This document shows positions 1-7,146 of a DNA stretch of 25,985 nucleotides, in pieces. Origin of the DNA: an uncultured Planctomycetaceae bacterium (GTDB taxonomy: Bacteria > Planctomycetota > Planctomycetia > Planctomycetales > Planctomycetaceae); NCBI GenBank assembly GCA_903921605.1, contig CAIXQV010000311.1, positions 1 through 25,985 of the forward strand. Direction: 5' to 3'. Under the pieces are notes generated by a model that did not search any database, was not told where the DNA came from, and saw nothing but the letters and a program-made list of their open reading frames with translations. The stretch's first letter is position 1, and every line of letters begins with the position of its first letter. Both the position numbers and the translations under genes were made by a program.

Positions 1-641
1 GCAAATCCGCCATAAGGTCCCGGGCCGGAACTGTGAGGATTTCGACCGCTGACCATGCCGGCCCAGTCCATCATCCAGCAGACAAAGATGCCGTTCTGGT
101 AAGGGCAGTTGTAAAAATTGTCGGGTGGAGCGACTTCCGGAACAATGCATTTCAACGAAGGCGGTGCCTGAGTGGCGGTCCACCATTGAGTCCAGCCCAT
201 ATAAGACAGGCCAAACATTCCGACCTTGCCAGTTGACCAGGATTGCTTCGCCGCCCATTCGACGAGGTCATATCCGTCCTGTTTGTGCAGTGGAGAAAAC
301 GGATCCCATTCGCCGCCGGATTCAAATCGTCCCCGAGTATCCGCGTTGATGACGACATAACCGCGAGATGCAAACAACTGAGCTCGAGCCGTATTGCCTG
401 TCTTATTGTACGGCGTGAGATAAACGATCGCCGGGAATTGCTCGTCGCTCTTTGGCCGAAATATGTCGACCTTCAGTTCGACGCCGTCACGCATGCCGGC
501 ATTCTGGTTGAGCTCTGAGAGGACTTCGTACTTCTGCGGAGAGATCTCTCCAGCCGTGGGCTGTTGAGCTGGCAACAATGACGGACTGGTGCAGAGGAGC
601 ACCAGCACTGCTGCCAATGTGATTAGTGACGAGGATCTCAT
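1..641 (-). CDS. Secreted S15/CocE-type X-Pro dipeptidyl-peptidase-like hydrolase (C terminus outside window)
   Basis: The reading frame is open from an ATG at 641 to the window edge, giving the first 213 residues. Residues 1-25 form a hydrophobic signal peptide ending near LPAQ, so the protein is probably exported. A region around residues 45-65 resembles the opening strands of CocE/NonD hydrolases (MRDGVELKVDIFRP). DTRGRFESGGE at 101-111 matches the family's DxRGxGxSxG stretch, and GLSYMGW at 144-150 matches the GxSYxG nucleophile elbow, with Ser146 as the expected nucleophile. The Asp and His of the triad and the C-terminal jelly-roll domain would lie beyond the window. Known members cleave X-Pro peptides, cocaine esters or glutaryl-cephalosporins; the substrate here cannot be told. 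The gene lies 84 bp downstream of the DUF1549/DUF1553 gene with a strong hairpin between them. No clear ribosome binding site is seen before the ATG. The family is secure, the specificity is not. Confidence 0.85.
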   Translation of the reverse strand, partial: MRSSSLITLAAVLVLLCTSPSLLPAQQPTAGEISPQKYEVLSELNQNAGMRDGVELKVDIFRPKSDEQFPAIVYLTPYNKTGNTARAQLFASRGYVVINADTRGRFESGGEWDPFSPLHKQDGYDLVEWAAKQSWSTGKVGMFGLSYMGWTQWWTATQAPPSLKCIVPEVAPPDNFYNCPYQNGIFVCWMMDWAGMVSGRNPHSSGPGPYGGF

Positions 642-666
642 GAGAAGGCTACTCGGCAGGAAAAGA

Positions 667-719
667 TCCCGTCGGCGGAGCAACGGGTGTACGTTACGCC
701 CGTCGCTCCGCCGACGGGA
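667..719. terminator. Long interrupted palindrome between the DUF1549/DUF1553 and S15 genes
   Basis: The outer stem pairs 667-681 with 705-719 over 15 bp without mismatch. After one A/C mismatch (682/704), an inner stem pairs 683-690 with 696-703, including one G-T pair, and closes on a five-base loop at 691-695. On the minus strand, in which both flanking genes run, the hairpin starts 6 bp after the upstream stop codon and is followed by a short T-rich run (TCTTTTCC). This fits an intrinsic terminator or an mRNA-stabilising or processing structure. The near symmetry means it could act on both strands. No second copy was seen in this window. Confidence 0.6.
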
Positions 720-725
720 CTTCTT

Positions 726-3170
726 CTAACGATTAAACACAAACTCGCGAGTATTCAGCAGCGTCCACAAAATATCCTCAACAGCTTTGCGGCGATCGTC
801 TGTTTCTGTCAGTGATCGCTGCATGAGTTCCTGCTCCTGAGCAGTCGGGAACCGTGAAACCGTAGCCAGATACAGTTCTTCGATGATCGCACTCGGTGGA
901 AGATCAGACGTCGCCAACATAGCCGCGCGGCCGCGTCGATCTTCAAGCTTCACCGTTGTCGTTTCGGAGTTCATCAGATGCAGGGCTTGAGCCATGCTCG
1001 GTTCAACGCCACGTTCACAAGCACACACCGACTGACGAACTGGTCGGCCGAATGTCTCCAGAAACAGGGACGGCAGTTTATTATCCCAAACCTGAATCGC
1101 CCGATAGCCTTCCGGCCAGCCATTGAATCGTTCCGGGATGCCAGTCGCCTGAGACATCGCATCCAGCAGAACTTCAGCCGGCATTGGCTTGATCGCAGCT
1201 CGCGAATAGTTCTGATCATCAAGACGGTTGGAATCCGTGATGGCGGAATCGAGCTGGTAAACTCGCGAATTCAAGAGAGTCCGCGTGAAAGCTTTCAGAT
1301 CGAAATTTACTTCAATCAGATGATCAGTCAGAGCCTGCATAAGCGGTTCGTTCGAAGCCGGATTCGTCGCTCGCAGATCGTCTACCGGTTCGACCAGACC
1401 ACGGCCCCAATAGTGTCCCACCAGTCGATTGACCAGACATCGCACGAACAGAGAATTCTCCTTCGCCGTCAGCCACTGCGCGAGGACTCGGCGACGATCT
1501 TTGGGATCAGGAAATATCGCCGGAGCTGCACCGAGGCCAGCCGCTGCAACAGGCTCACTGGTTCTTGGGTGTTTCAGATCCTCTCCCGGCTTATCGATGA
1601 TCTTAAGAGCACCACCGGGCAGTGATTTTCGATCGACCCCGGTAAAGAAACCGGCCAGAGCGAAGTAGTCTTTCTGGTCCCAGCGTTCGAACGGATGATG
1701 ATGACACTGAGCGCACTCAATGCGAACACCAAGGAATAACTGGCTCACCGCGCGAGCCGATTTTTCAGGGTCTGCCTGAACCTGAAAGAAACCCGCCGGA
1801 GAATTTCCGACGGTTGATCCCTGCGCGGTGAGAACATCGTAGACCAGGCGATCCCACGGAGTATTTGCCGTGATCTGTTGATGGATCCAGCACGTCATCG
1901 CGACGGTTCCCTGAGGCGTGATGATATCCTTATCAGCCTGCAACAGATCAGCCCAGCGCTGAGCCCAGTAGTCGGCGTATTCGGGGCGTTCCAGCAAGGC
2001 GTCAATCAGCTTGCGACGTTTGTCGGGATCGGTGTCCGTAAGAAATGATCGTACTTCGGAGGAAGTCGGGAGTGTCCCAATTGTGTCCAGGAAAACTCGA
2101 CGCAGGAACATGGAGTCACTCGCCACCGGGCTGGGCTGGATCTGTAGTTTCTGCAACTTGTCCCAGACGAGACCATCAACAAAACTCAGTTCATCAGGAC
2201 GTGTAAATTTGATGTCTGGCCCTGGCAGAGTGATTCGGGTGACCGCCACATGTCCCATGTATCGCACCAGAACTGCGGCTTCACCGGGAACGTTCGTCGC
2301 CTGAATCAAACCTTCGCGGCTGACAGCGGCAACCACGTCATTATTGGATTGAAAATCCGCCTCAGACGTGATGCCTCGAATCGCACCCGACTGAGTAATT
2401 GCGACGACACGTAATTGCTGAGTTTCTCGACCGGCCAGAATGATTTCGGCCGGTTCGGCTTTGATCGAGATAATCGGGTCATCGGATTCTTCGTCAAGAG
2501 ACATCCCTTCAGACACCCAGCGGAGCAGAATTCTGTGCCAGCGTGAGCCCGGTTCGATTCGACGGCCACCACCGTGAGGAACGCTGGCCACTGCTTTCTG
2601 AATGAGTAGGCTCTTTTCAGGAGCCGCGGGGAAGACTCGACGAGCGTGGCTGTCGCGAACGATCGCATCAAAATCACGGGCAGGATCAAATCCGAAAACA
2701 CTAAGGCGAAATCCATTCTGGCCTTCGGCTTTGCCGTGACAGCCGCCTGAGTTACAGCCGGACTTAGACAGCAGCGGAATCACATCGTGACGAAATGAAA
2801 CGGGTGTGGGGTTTGCGATGCCGTGAACTCGGATCAAGGCCGTTGTGGACATTTCTTTGAAGTGAGCCGTGAGCGTGGCTTCACCGTCCGAAAGTGGATC
2901 AATTCGGCCAGCCGCGTTAATCGCAGCGACATTGGGGCTGGACAGCGTCAAGGTGGCAGATCGAGTCACGTCGATGCGTCGACCAGTGGAATCGATTGCT
3001 GTCACGAGAAACTGATCTGAGGTTTCCGGGGACGCGATCTCCAGAAGGTCCGGAGAAATCTGGAGCGAACTCCACGAGGCCGCCTGATCGCCAGCCAGCA
3101 CGCCATGATTGAAGGCGGAAGCCGTCAGGATCAACAAACAGATTGTTCTGAGAGCAGATGTCGTCAACAT
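726..3170 (-). CDS. DUF1549/DUF1553 (PSCyt-type) secreted protein with two Big2-like domains and two CH heme-like motifs
   Basis: The protein has 814 residues. The ATG at 3170 was chosen because it places a signal peptide (residues 1-27, MLTTSALRTI to VLAG) at the N terminus and has GGAG a few bases upstream; a TTG at 3248 would add 26 unhelpful residues. Domains in order: Big2-like (about 35-115), a PSCyt-like segment with C-x4-CH (Cys139, Cys144, His145), a second Big2-like segment (about 235-315), DUF1549 (about 328-515) with a classical CxxCH at 487-491, and DUF1553 (about 558 to the end) with WGRG and NPASNEPL. This is the usual planctomycete architecture; its biochemical role is not established, though redox or polysaccharide-linked functions have been suggested because of the heme-like motifs. 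The partner DUF1501 gene that often accompanies the family is not next to it; an S15 hydrolase gene follows. Family assignment is strong and function is unknown. Confidence 0.9.
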   Translation of the reverse strand: MLTTSALRTICLLILTASAFNHGVLAGDQAASWSSLQISPDLLEIASPETSDQFLVTAIDSTGRRIDVTRSATLTLSSPNVAAINAAGRIDPLSDGEATLTAHFKEMSTTALIRVHGIANPTPVSFRHDVIPLLSKSGCNSGGCHGKAEGQNGFRLSVFGFDPARDFDAIVRDSHARRVFPAAPEKSLLIQKAVASVPHGGGRRIEPGSRWHRILLRWVSEGMSLDEESDDPIISIKAEPAEIILAGRETQQLRVVAITQSGAIRGITSEADFQSNNDVVAAVSREGLIQATNVPGEAAVLVRYMGHVAVTRITLPGPDIKFTRPDELSFVDGLVWDKLQKLQIQPSPVASDSMFLRRVFLDTIGTLPTSSEVRSFLTDTDPDKRRKLIDALLERPEYADYWAQRWADLLQADKDIITPQGTVAMTCWIHQQITANTPWDRLVYDVLTAQGSTVGNSPAGFFQVQADPEKSARAVSQLFLGVRIECAQCHHHPFERWDQKDYFALAGFFTGVDRKSLPGGALKIIDKPGEDLKHPRTSEPVAAAGLGAAPAIFPDPKDRRRVLAQWLTAKENSLFVRCLVNRLVGHYWGRGLVEPVDDLRATNPASNEPLMQALTDHLIEVNFDLKAFTRTLLNSRVYQLDSAITDSNRLDDQNYSRAAIKPMPAEVLLDAMSQATGIPERFNGWPEGYRAIQVWDNKLPSLFLETFGRPVRQSVCACERGVEPSMAQALHLMNSETTTVKLEDRRGRAAMLATSDLPPSAIIEELYLATVSRFPTAQEQELMQRSLTETDDRRKAVEDILWTLLNTREFVFNR

Positions 3171-3513
3171 CAGTCTCCGAATGCGGGTTGCGGCGGGCAG
3201 GAGTGTGGAGGGAAGCAGCGATGTGCTTGTCGCCCAAGAGTATGGCAATCCGCAGGAAGGATTGCAATTTGTTTCGCCGTGGTGGGTCGGAATTCGAACG
3301 CAGCCGTACCTTCACAGCGGCGGATCCAGAGTGACATCCGACGCCCGGCGAGGCGTTAATTTGGTGGCTATCTAGATTGCAGAGCTGGCTTCAGTCGGCT
3401 TTCGATTGTCGATAGTGTCCCACTATGCCGACTGAAGTCGGCACTACGAACGGAATCAACAACTCACAATCGCCGTTATGCGCTAGGAGCGATCGTCCGC
3501 TTCACCTGATCGA
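3171..3513. other. Intergenic stretch between the DUF1549 gene and the HD-GYP gene
   Basis: This stretch of 343 bp holds no credible gene. Its left part is the 5' region of the DUF1549/DUF1553 gene and its right part follows the HD-GYP stop codon. The one structured element is the palindromic repeat at 3390-3443, described separately. No confident promoter boxes were identified. Confidence 0.5.
3390..3443. repeat. Dispersed palindromic intergenic repeat, copy 1 (GCCGACTGAAGTCGGC core)
   Basis: TGCCGACT at 3426-3433 pairs with AGTCGGCA at 3436-3443 across a two-base centre. Upstream, TTCAGTCGGC at 3390-3399 is the exact complement of 3427-3436, so a larger alternative hairpin with a 27-base loop is also possible. 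The reverse complement of 3423-3448 matches 15625-15650 at 24 of 26 positions, which marks a dispersed repeat family and not a one-off terminator. It lies between two co-oriented genes, downstream of the HD-GYP stop, so it may end transcription of the signalling cassette. No T-tract follows it. Confidence 0.65.
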
Positions 3514-4782
3514 TTAATCAACGTCGGCCAGATCAATACGGATTCGCACGATTTCGTCGCGGATCCTCATGAAGGCATTGACAACATCCGGGTCGAAGTG
3601 CGTACCACTTTCTTCCTGAAGAATTTCAAAACACTTATCAATCGGGAAAGCTGGCTTGTAAACTCGTTTGCTGCTGAGCGCGTCGAAGACGTCGGCCACC
3701 GCCACGATTCGGCCACTCATCGGGATATCGGTTCCCTTCAGGCCAATCGGATAGCCGTTGCCGTCCCAACGTTCGTGATGAGTAAGCGCTATTTCGGAAG
3801 CCATGCGGAGTAGTGGCGAAGAACCAACCCCGATCATCATTTCACCGAGCCGAGTATGGGCTCGCAGTTGCAGTGATTCGCTATGGCTTAACGGCTGAAA
3901 GACACGCTTACCAAGGCCCACGTGGCGCTGCATGGTTTCGAATTCTTCCGGCGTTAACTTTCCGGGCTTCCGCAGAATGTCGTCGCCGATGCCGATCTTA
4001 CCGATATCATGCAGGGGGGCGGCATGCTCGATCAGCTCACACGTGGCGCGATCAAGTCCCATCTGCCGGGCCAGAATTCCGGCGTAGCGACCGACTCGCA
4101 CGACGTGATGACCGGTCTCGTTATCTCGAAACTCAGCCAGCTTCGCAAGACAGTGAATCAGTTCAAGCCTTGATAACATCAATTCGGCGGTGCGAGCCTG
4201 GATCTGAGATTCCAGTTCGCGACGATGATTCAGCATTTGATCAAACTGTGACCGCAGCAGAAGTGCGTTGCGGACACGAGGCAGCAACGATGTGGCTCGC
4301 AGAGGTTTTGTCAGCAGTTCGGCTGCTCCAAGTTCAAGGGCATCGGAGCGAACTCGTTCATCCTCTGAGGCGGTGATCATGATCATCGGGATGTTGCGGA
4401 GATCCGGGCTGGAGGCAACCTGCTGCAGAATCTGCAGGCCGGAAACGCTCATTACGACATCGCAAATCACGAGGTCAGGCTGCTGCGTAATGATACGTTC
4501 CAGAGCAGATTCCGGCTCGGTGTGTGTTTCGACTTTGCGATATCCGGCAATCTGCAGGCACTTCTGGATTAATCGGACATTGATTGCTTCATCATCAATG
4601 ACGAGGATCTTTCGATTCTGAAATTCGTCACTCGCGGCTATCGTGGACGCAAAAGGACCGGCGACAGCATGCAGATTTTGGAGTGAAGCTGCACTGGCGG
4701 GAAGGACGCGATCCGGGATTTCAATCCCGAGCGTTTTTTCAATCAGCTCGTGTTCGCGTGCATTCATCATTCTGGTCGACAT
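3514..4782 (-). CDS. Response regulator with HD-GYP cyclic-di-GMP phosphodiesterase domain (RpfG-like)
   Basis: The protein has 422 residues and is predicted cytoplasmic. After a 50-residue N-terminal segment comes a receiver domain (about 57-175) with the acidic pair Asp63/Asp64, phosphoacceptor Asp108 in VICDVVMS and Lys159 in LLTKP. A helical linker (about 180-205) leads to a complete HD-GYP domain: HH at 225-226, HDIGKIGI at 258-265 and HHERWDGNGYPIGL at 335-348. Family knowledge says such domains hydrolyse c-di-GMP to pGpG or GMP, here gated by receiver phosphorylation. The gene lies 147 bp after the hybrid kinase gene and is probably the output of that cassette. Alternative ATG codons lie 12 and 15 bp inside the chosen start, and none has a clear ribosome binding site. 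Confidence 0.93.
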   Translation of the reverse strand: MSTRMMNAREHELIEKTLGIEIPDRVLPASAASLQNLHAVAGPFASTIAASDEFQNRKILVIDDEAINVRLIQKCLQIAGYRKVETHTEPESALERIITQQPDLVICDVVMSVSGLQILQQVASSPDLRNIPMIMITASEDERVRSDALELGAAELLTKPLRATSLLPRVRNALLLRSQFDQMLNHRRELESQIQARTAELMLSRLELIHCLAKLAEFRDNETGHHVVRVGRYAGILARQMGLDRATCELIEHAAPLHDIGKIGIGDDILRKPGKLTPEEFETMQRHVGLGKRVFQPLSHSESLQLRAHTRLGEMMIGVGSSPLLRMASEIALTHHERWDGNGYPIGLKGTDIPMSGRIVAVADVFDALSSKRVYKPAFPIDKCFEILQEESGTHFDPDVVNAFMRIRDEIVRIRIDLADVD

Positions 4783-4929
4783 GATTAAGAATCCGAAGGC
4801 AGTTCAGGAGTTGTTTGAACTGTCTTTAAAAAAGGCTTCGTTGGGGAGTCTCGCTTCAGAGTGCGGGCGAATGCGGCTGTCAGCCCGACAATTGCCGCTG
4901 CTCTGAATGTTTGAATGGGCCGGTTTGAA

Positions 4930-7146
4930 TTACGTGGTAGAGGTGGTTTCACAAAGTTCCGGATGAAGTGACTGGCTGGTTAGCGGTACGGATTCCAGGC
5001 ACAGGATCAGATCTGTTCGAAAGTCGTTGATTTCATCCAGCAGTGATTTCAATTCAAGAGCTTCGTCCATACAGCGACGCTCGAGTACTCCCGCAGATGC
5101 GCGAAGTCGCAAAGCACATAGATTGGCGGCAACCCCTTTGACGCCATGGCTCAGATGCTGAACGGCCAGTCGATTATCGTTGGCAATGGCGCCTTCCAGA
5201 TCACGCAGGCTTTGTCGTCCGCGAAGTTCAAACATATTCAGCAGTTCGATAGCCAGTTCGGAGTCTCCAAAGCACTGAGACATCAGTTGTTCAATATCGA
5301 AAGCTTCTGCCACGGAGGCACTTCCGACACAGGCACGTGGGGCTGTTTCATTTGGGATGGGTTCCAGTCCCTTTGACTGAGGTGTTGGCATCCAGCGAAG
5401 CAGCATGTTGGTCAGGCCTTGGCATGTGATTGGCTTGGTCAGATAGTCGTCCATGCCGGCTTCGAGGCATTCCTCACGGTCTCCGGCGACGGCATTCGCT
5501 GTCAATGCGACAATGGGAATTCTTCGTCCGTTGCGAGCCAGCCCGTGGTCCGGCAATTCTGCATCCCGAATCACTCGAGCGGCCTGAAGTCCATCCATCA
5601 GCGGCATCTGGCAGTCCATCAGGATCAGATCGAATTCGCCGGTTTTGGCCTGATCAACAGCGCCCACGCCATCTCCGACAATCTCGCACTCCAAACCGAA
5701 CCGGCGGAGGAATTCGCGGACAACGACCTGATTGATTTCGTAATCTTCAGCGACCAGAACACGGAAGTCTTGAGACGATTGTTCTGCCAGTGGTTCTGTT
5801 CGGATCAAATCTGATACGCCGTTTGATTCGGCTTTTTCCTCCGGATGTTCTTCCGATGGTGGCTGCAGACAAATTGTGAACCAGAATGTGGAGCCCTTCT
5901 CTGATTCACTCTCAACGCCGATTTCACCACCGAACAACTCAACCAGTTTCTTGCACAAAGCCAGCCCGAGACCAGTCCCTCCGAAGCGTCGAGTCGTGCT
6001 GCCATCAACCTGCGAGAACAACTTGAACAGCCGATGACGGCGGTCGACTGGAATGCCAATCCCCGTATCAGAGACAGCGATTCGAACCATCAGATCACCG
6101 ATATCAGTGTACTGCTTCTGAGCTTCGATCGAGACGCGTCCCTTTTCAGTAAACTTTACCGCGTTGCTGACCAGATTCAGCAGAATCTGACGCAGGCGAC
6201 CGTGATCCGCCGAGACCCATTTGGGAAGATCCGGCGACAGTTCACAGATGATTTCAAGCCCGCTCTTGCGAGCTGCCGGAGCCATGATGTCGGCCACATT
6301 GTGAATCAATTGATGCAAATTGAAGTCGACAGGATCCAGTTCCAGCATTCCCTGTTCGATCTTGGAGAAATCGAGAATGCCATTGATCAGACTCATCAGG
6401 CAATCCGCAGAAGACTGAGCGCCGTGGACATATCGCTGCTGTTGCTCGTCCAGTGTTGTGGATGACAACAGTTCCAGCATGCCCGTCACACCATTCAGCG
6501 GCGTGCGAATTTCATGACTCATGTTCGCCAGAAAATTACTTTTCGCACGGCTTGCACTTTCGGCCGCGGAAATGGCACGAGTTCTCTCGTTGACCACTCT
6601 GGCCAGTTTTTCCATATGCCGCAACTGGACATCTCGCAGCGCGCTTTTGGCGGTCAGAGAAAGTGCCAGTTGTCGGACTTCAATCGCGTCAAATGGCTTG
6701 CGGAGTACCAGGAACTGATCGGTTCTTCCCAGACGACTCACAATCTGCCGCCATGAGTAATCAGAGTAGGCCGAACAGATCACGACTTCCAATTGAGGAT
6801 CGACTTTCCAAAGTCGTTCGATGGTATCGATACCGTCCCATCCGGGGGGCATACGAATATCAACAAATGCCATGCGATAAGGGCAGCCCTCTTCCATCGC
6901 CTTCTCGACCAAAGCCAGCGCTTCCTGGCCCTGGTAGGCGGAGTCAATCTGATATTGCGTCGCGGCAGTTGAGCCCGGCAACGCAGCGGACGTTTCCCCA
7001 AAGAGGTCCAACTCGGCCTGAGTTAAATCGCCTTCATCGTTGGAGGAAAGCAACTTGCGAAAGTCCAGATGAATCGCAGCATTGTCGTCGACGATCAGGA
7101 TGCGATTCTTCTGTGATGAAGCCAACGGGCTGACGTATGCACTCAT
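4930..7146 (-). CDS. Hybrid histidine kinase: REC-HisKA-HATPase-REC-Hpt
   Basis: The protein has 738 residues and no membrane segment, so it should be soluble. The N-terminal receiver (about 14-165) has Asp20/Asp21, phosphoacceptor Asp96 in AFVDIRMP and Lys150; it carries an insertion of about 30 residues between the first helix and second strand. A linker helix (about 170-200) leads to HisKA with His211 in MSHEIRTPLNG, then HATPase_c (N box LLNLVSNAVKF at 322-332, G1 DTGIGIP at 360-366, G2 GGTGLGL at 389-395). A second receiver (about 461-588) has Asp511 and Lys571, and the C terminus is an Hpt domain with His667 in LSHGVKGVAANL. All phosphotransfer residues are present, so a full intramolecular relay is possible. 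Its ATG overlaps the TGA of the upstream kinase gene (ATGA), indicating translational coupling. Confidence 0.95.
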   Translation of the reverse strand: MSAYVSPLASSQKNRILIVDDNAAIHLDFRKLLSSNDEGDLTQAELDLFGETSAALPGSTAATQYQIDSAYQGQEALALVEKAMEEGCPYRMAFVDIRMPPGWDGIDTIERLWKVDPQLEVVICSAYSDYSWRQIVSRLGRTDQFLVLRKPFDAIEVRQLALSLTAKSALRDVQLRHMEKLARVVNERTRAISAAESASRAKSNFLANMSHEIRTPLNGVTGMLELLSSTTLDEQQQRYVHGAQSSADCLMSLINGILDFSKIEQGMLELDPVDFNLHQLIHNVADIMAPAARKSGLEIICELSPDLPKWVSADHGRLRQILLNLVSNAVKFTEKGRVSIEAQKQYTDIGDLMVRIAVSDTGIGIPVDRRHRLFKLFSQVDGSTTRRFGGTGLGLALCKKLVELFGGEIGVESESEKGSTFWFTICLQPPSEEHPEEKAESNGVSDLIRTEPLAEQSSQDFRVLVAEDYEINQVVVREFLRRFGLECEIVGDGVGAVDQAKTGEFDLILMDCQMPLMDGLQAARVIRDAELPDHGLARNGRRIPIVALTANAVAGDREECLEAGMDDYLTKPITCQGLTNMLLRWMPTPQSKGLEPIPNETAPRACVGSASVAEAFDIEQLMSQCFGDSELAIELLNMFELRGRQSLRDLEGAIANDNRLAVQHLSHGVKGVAANLCALRLRASAGVLERRCMDEALELKSLLDEINDFRTDLILCLESVPLTSQSLHPELCETTSTT

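Noticed and set aside
978..1625. Open plus-strand frame of 215 codons inside the DUF1549/DUF1553 gene
   Set aside because: It lies fully antisense to a well-supported gene, and its translation is Arg/Ser-rich noise without any recognisable domain.
4800..4822. Hairpin CAGTTCA/TGAACTG before the HD-GYP gene
   Set aside because: Only seven base pairs with a nine-base loop; no T-tract on the coding strand side and no second copy, so no function can be claimed.
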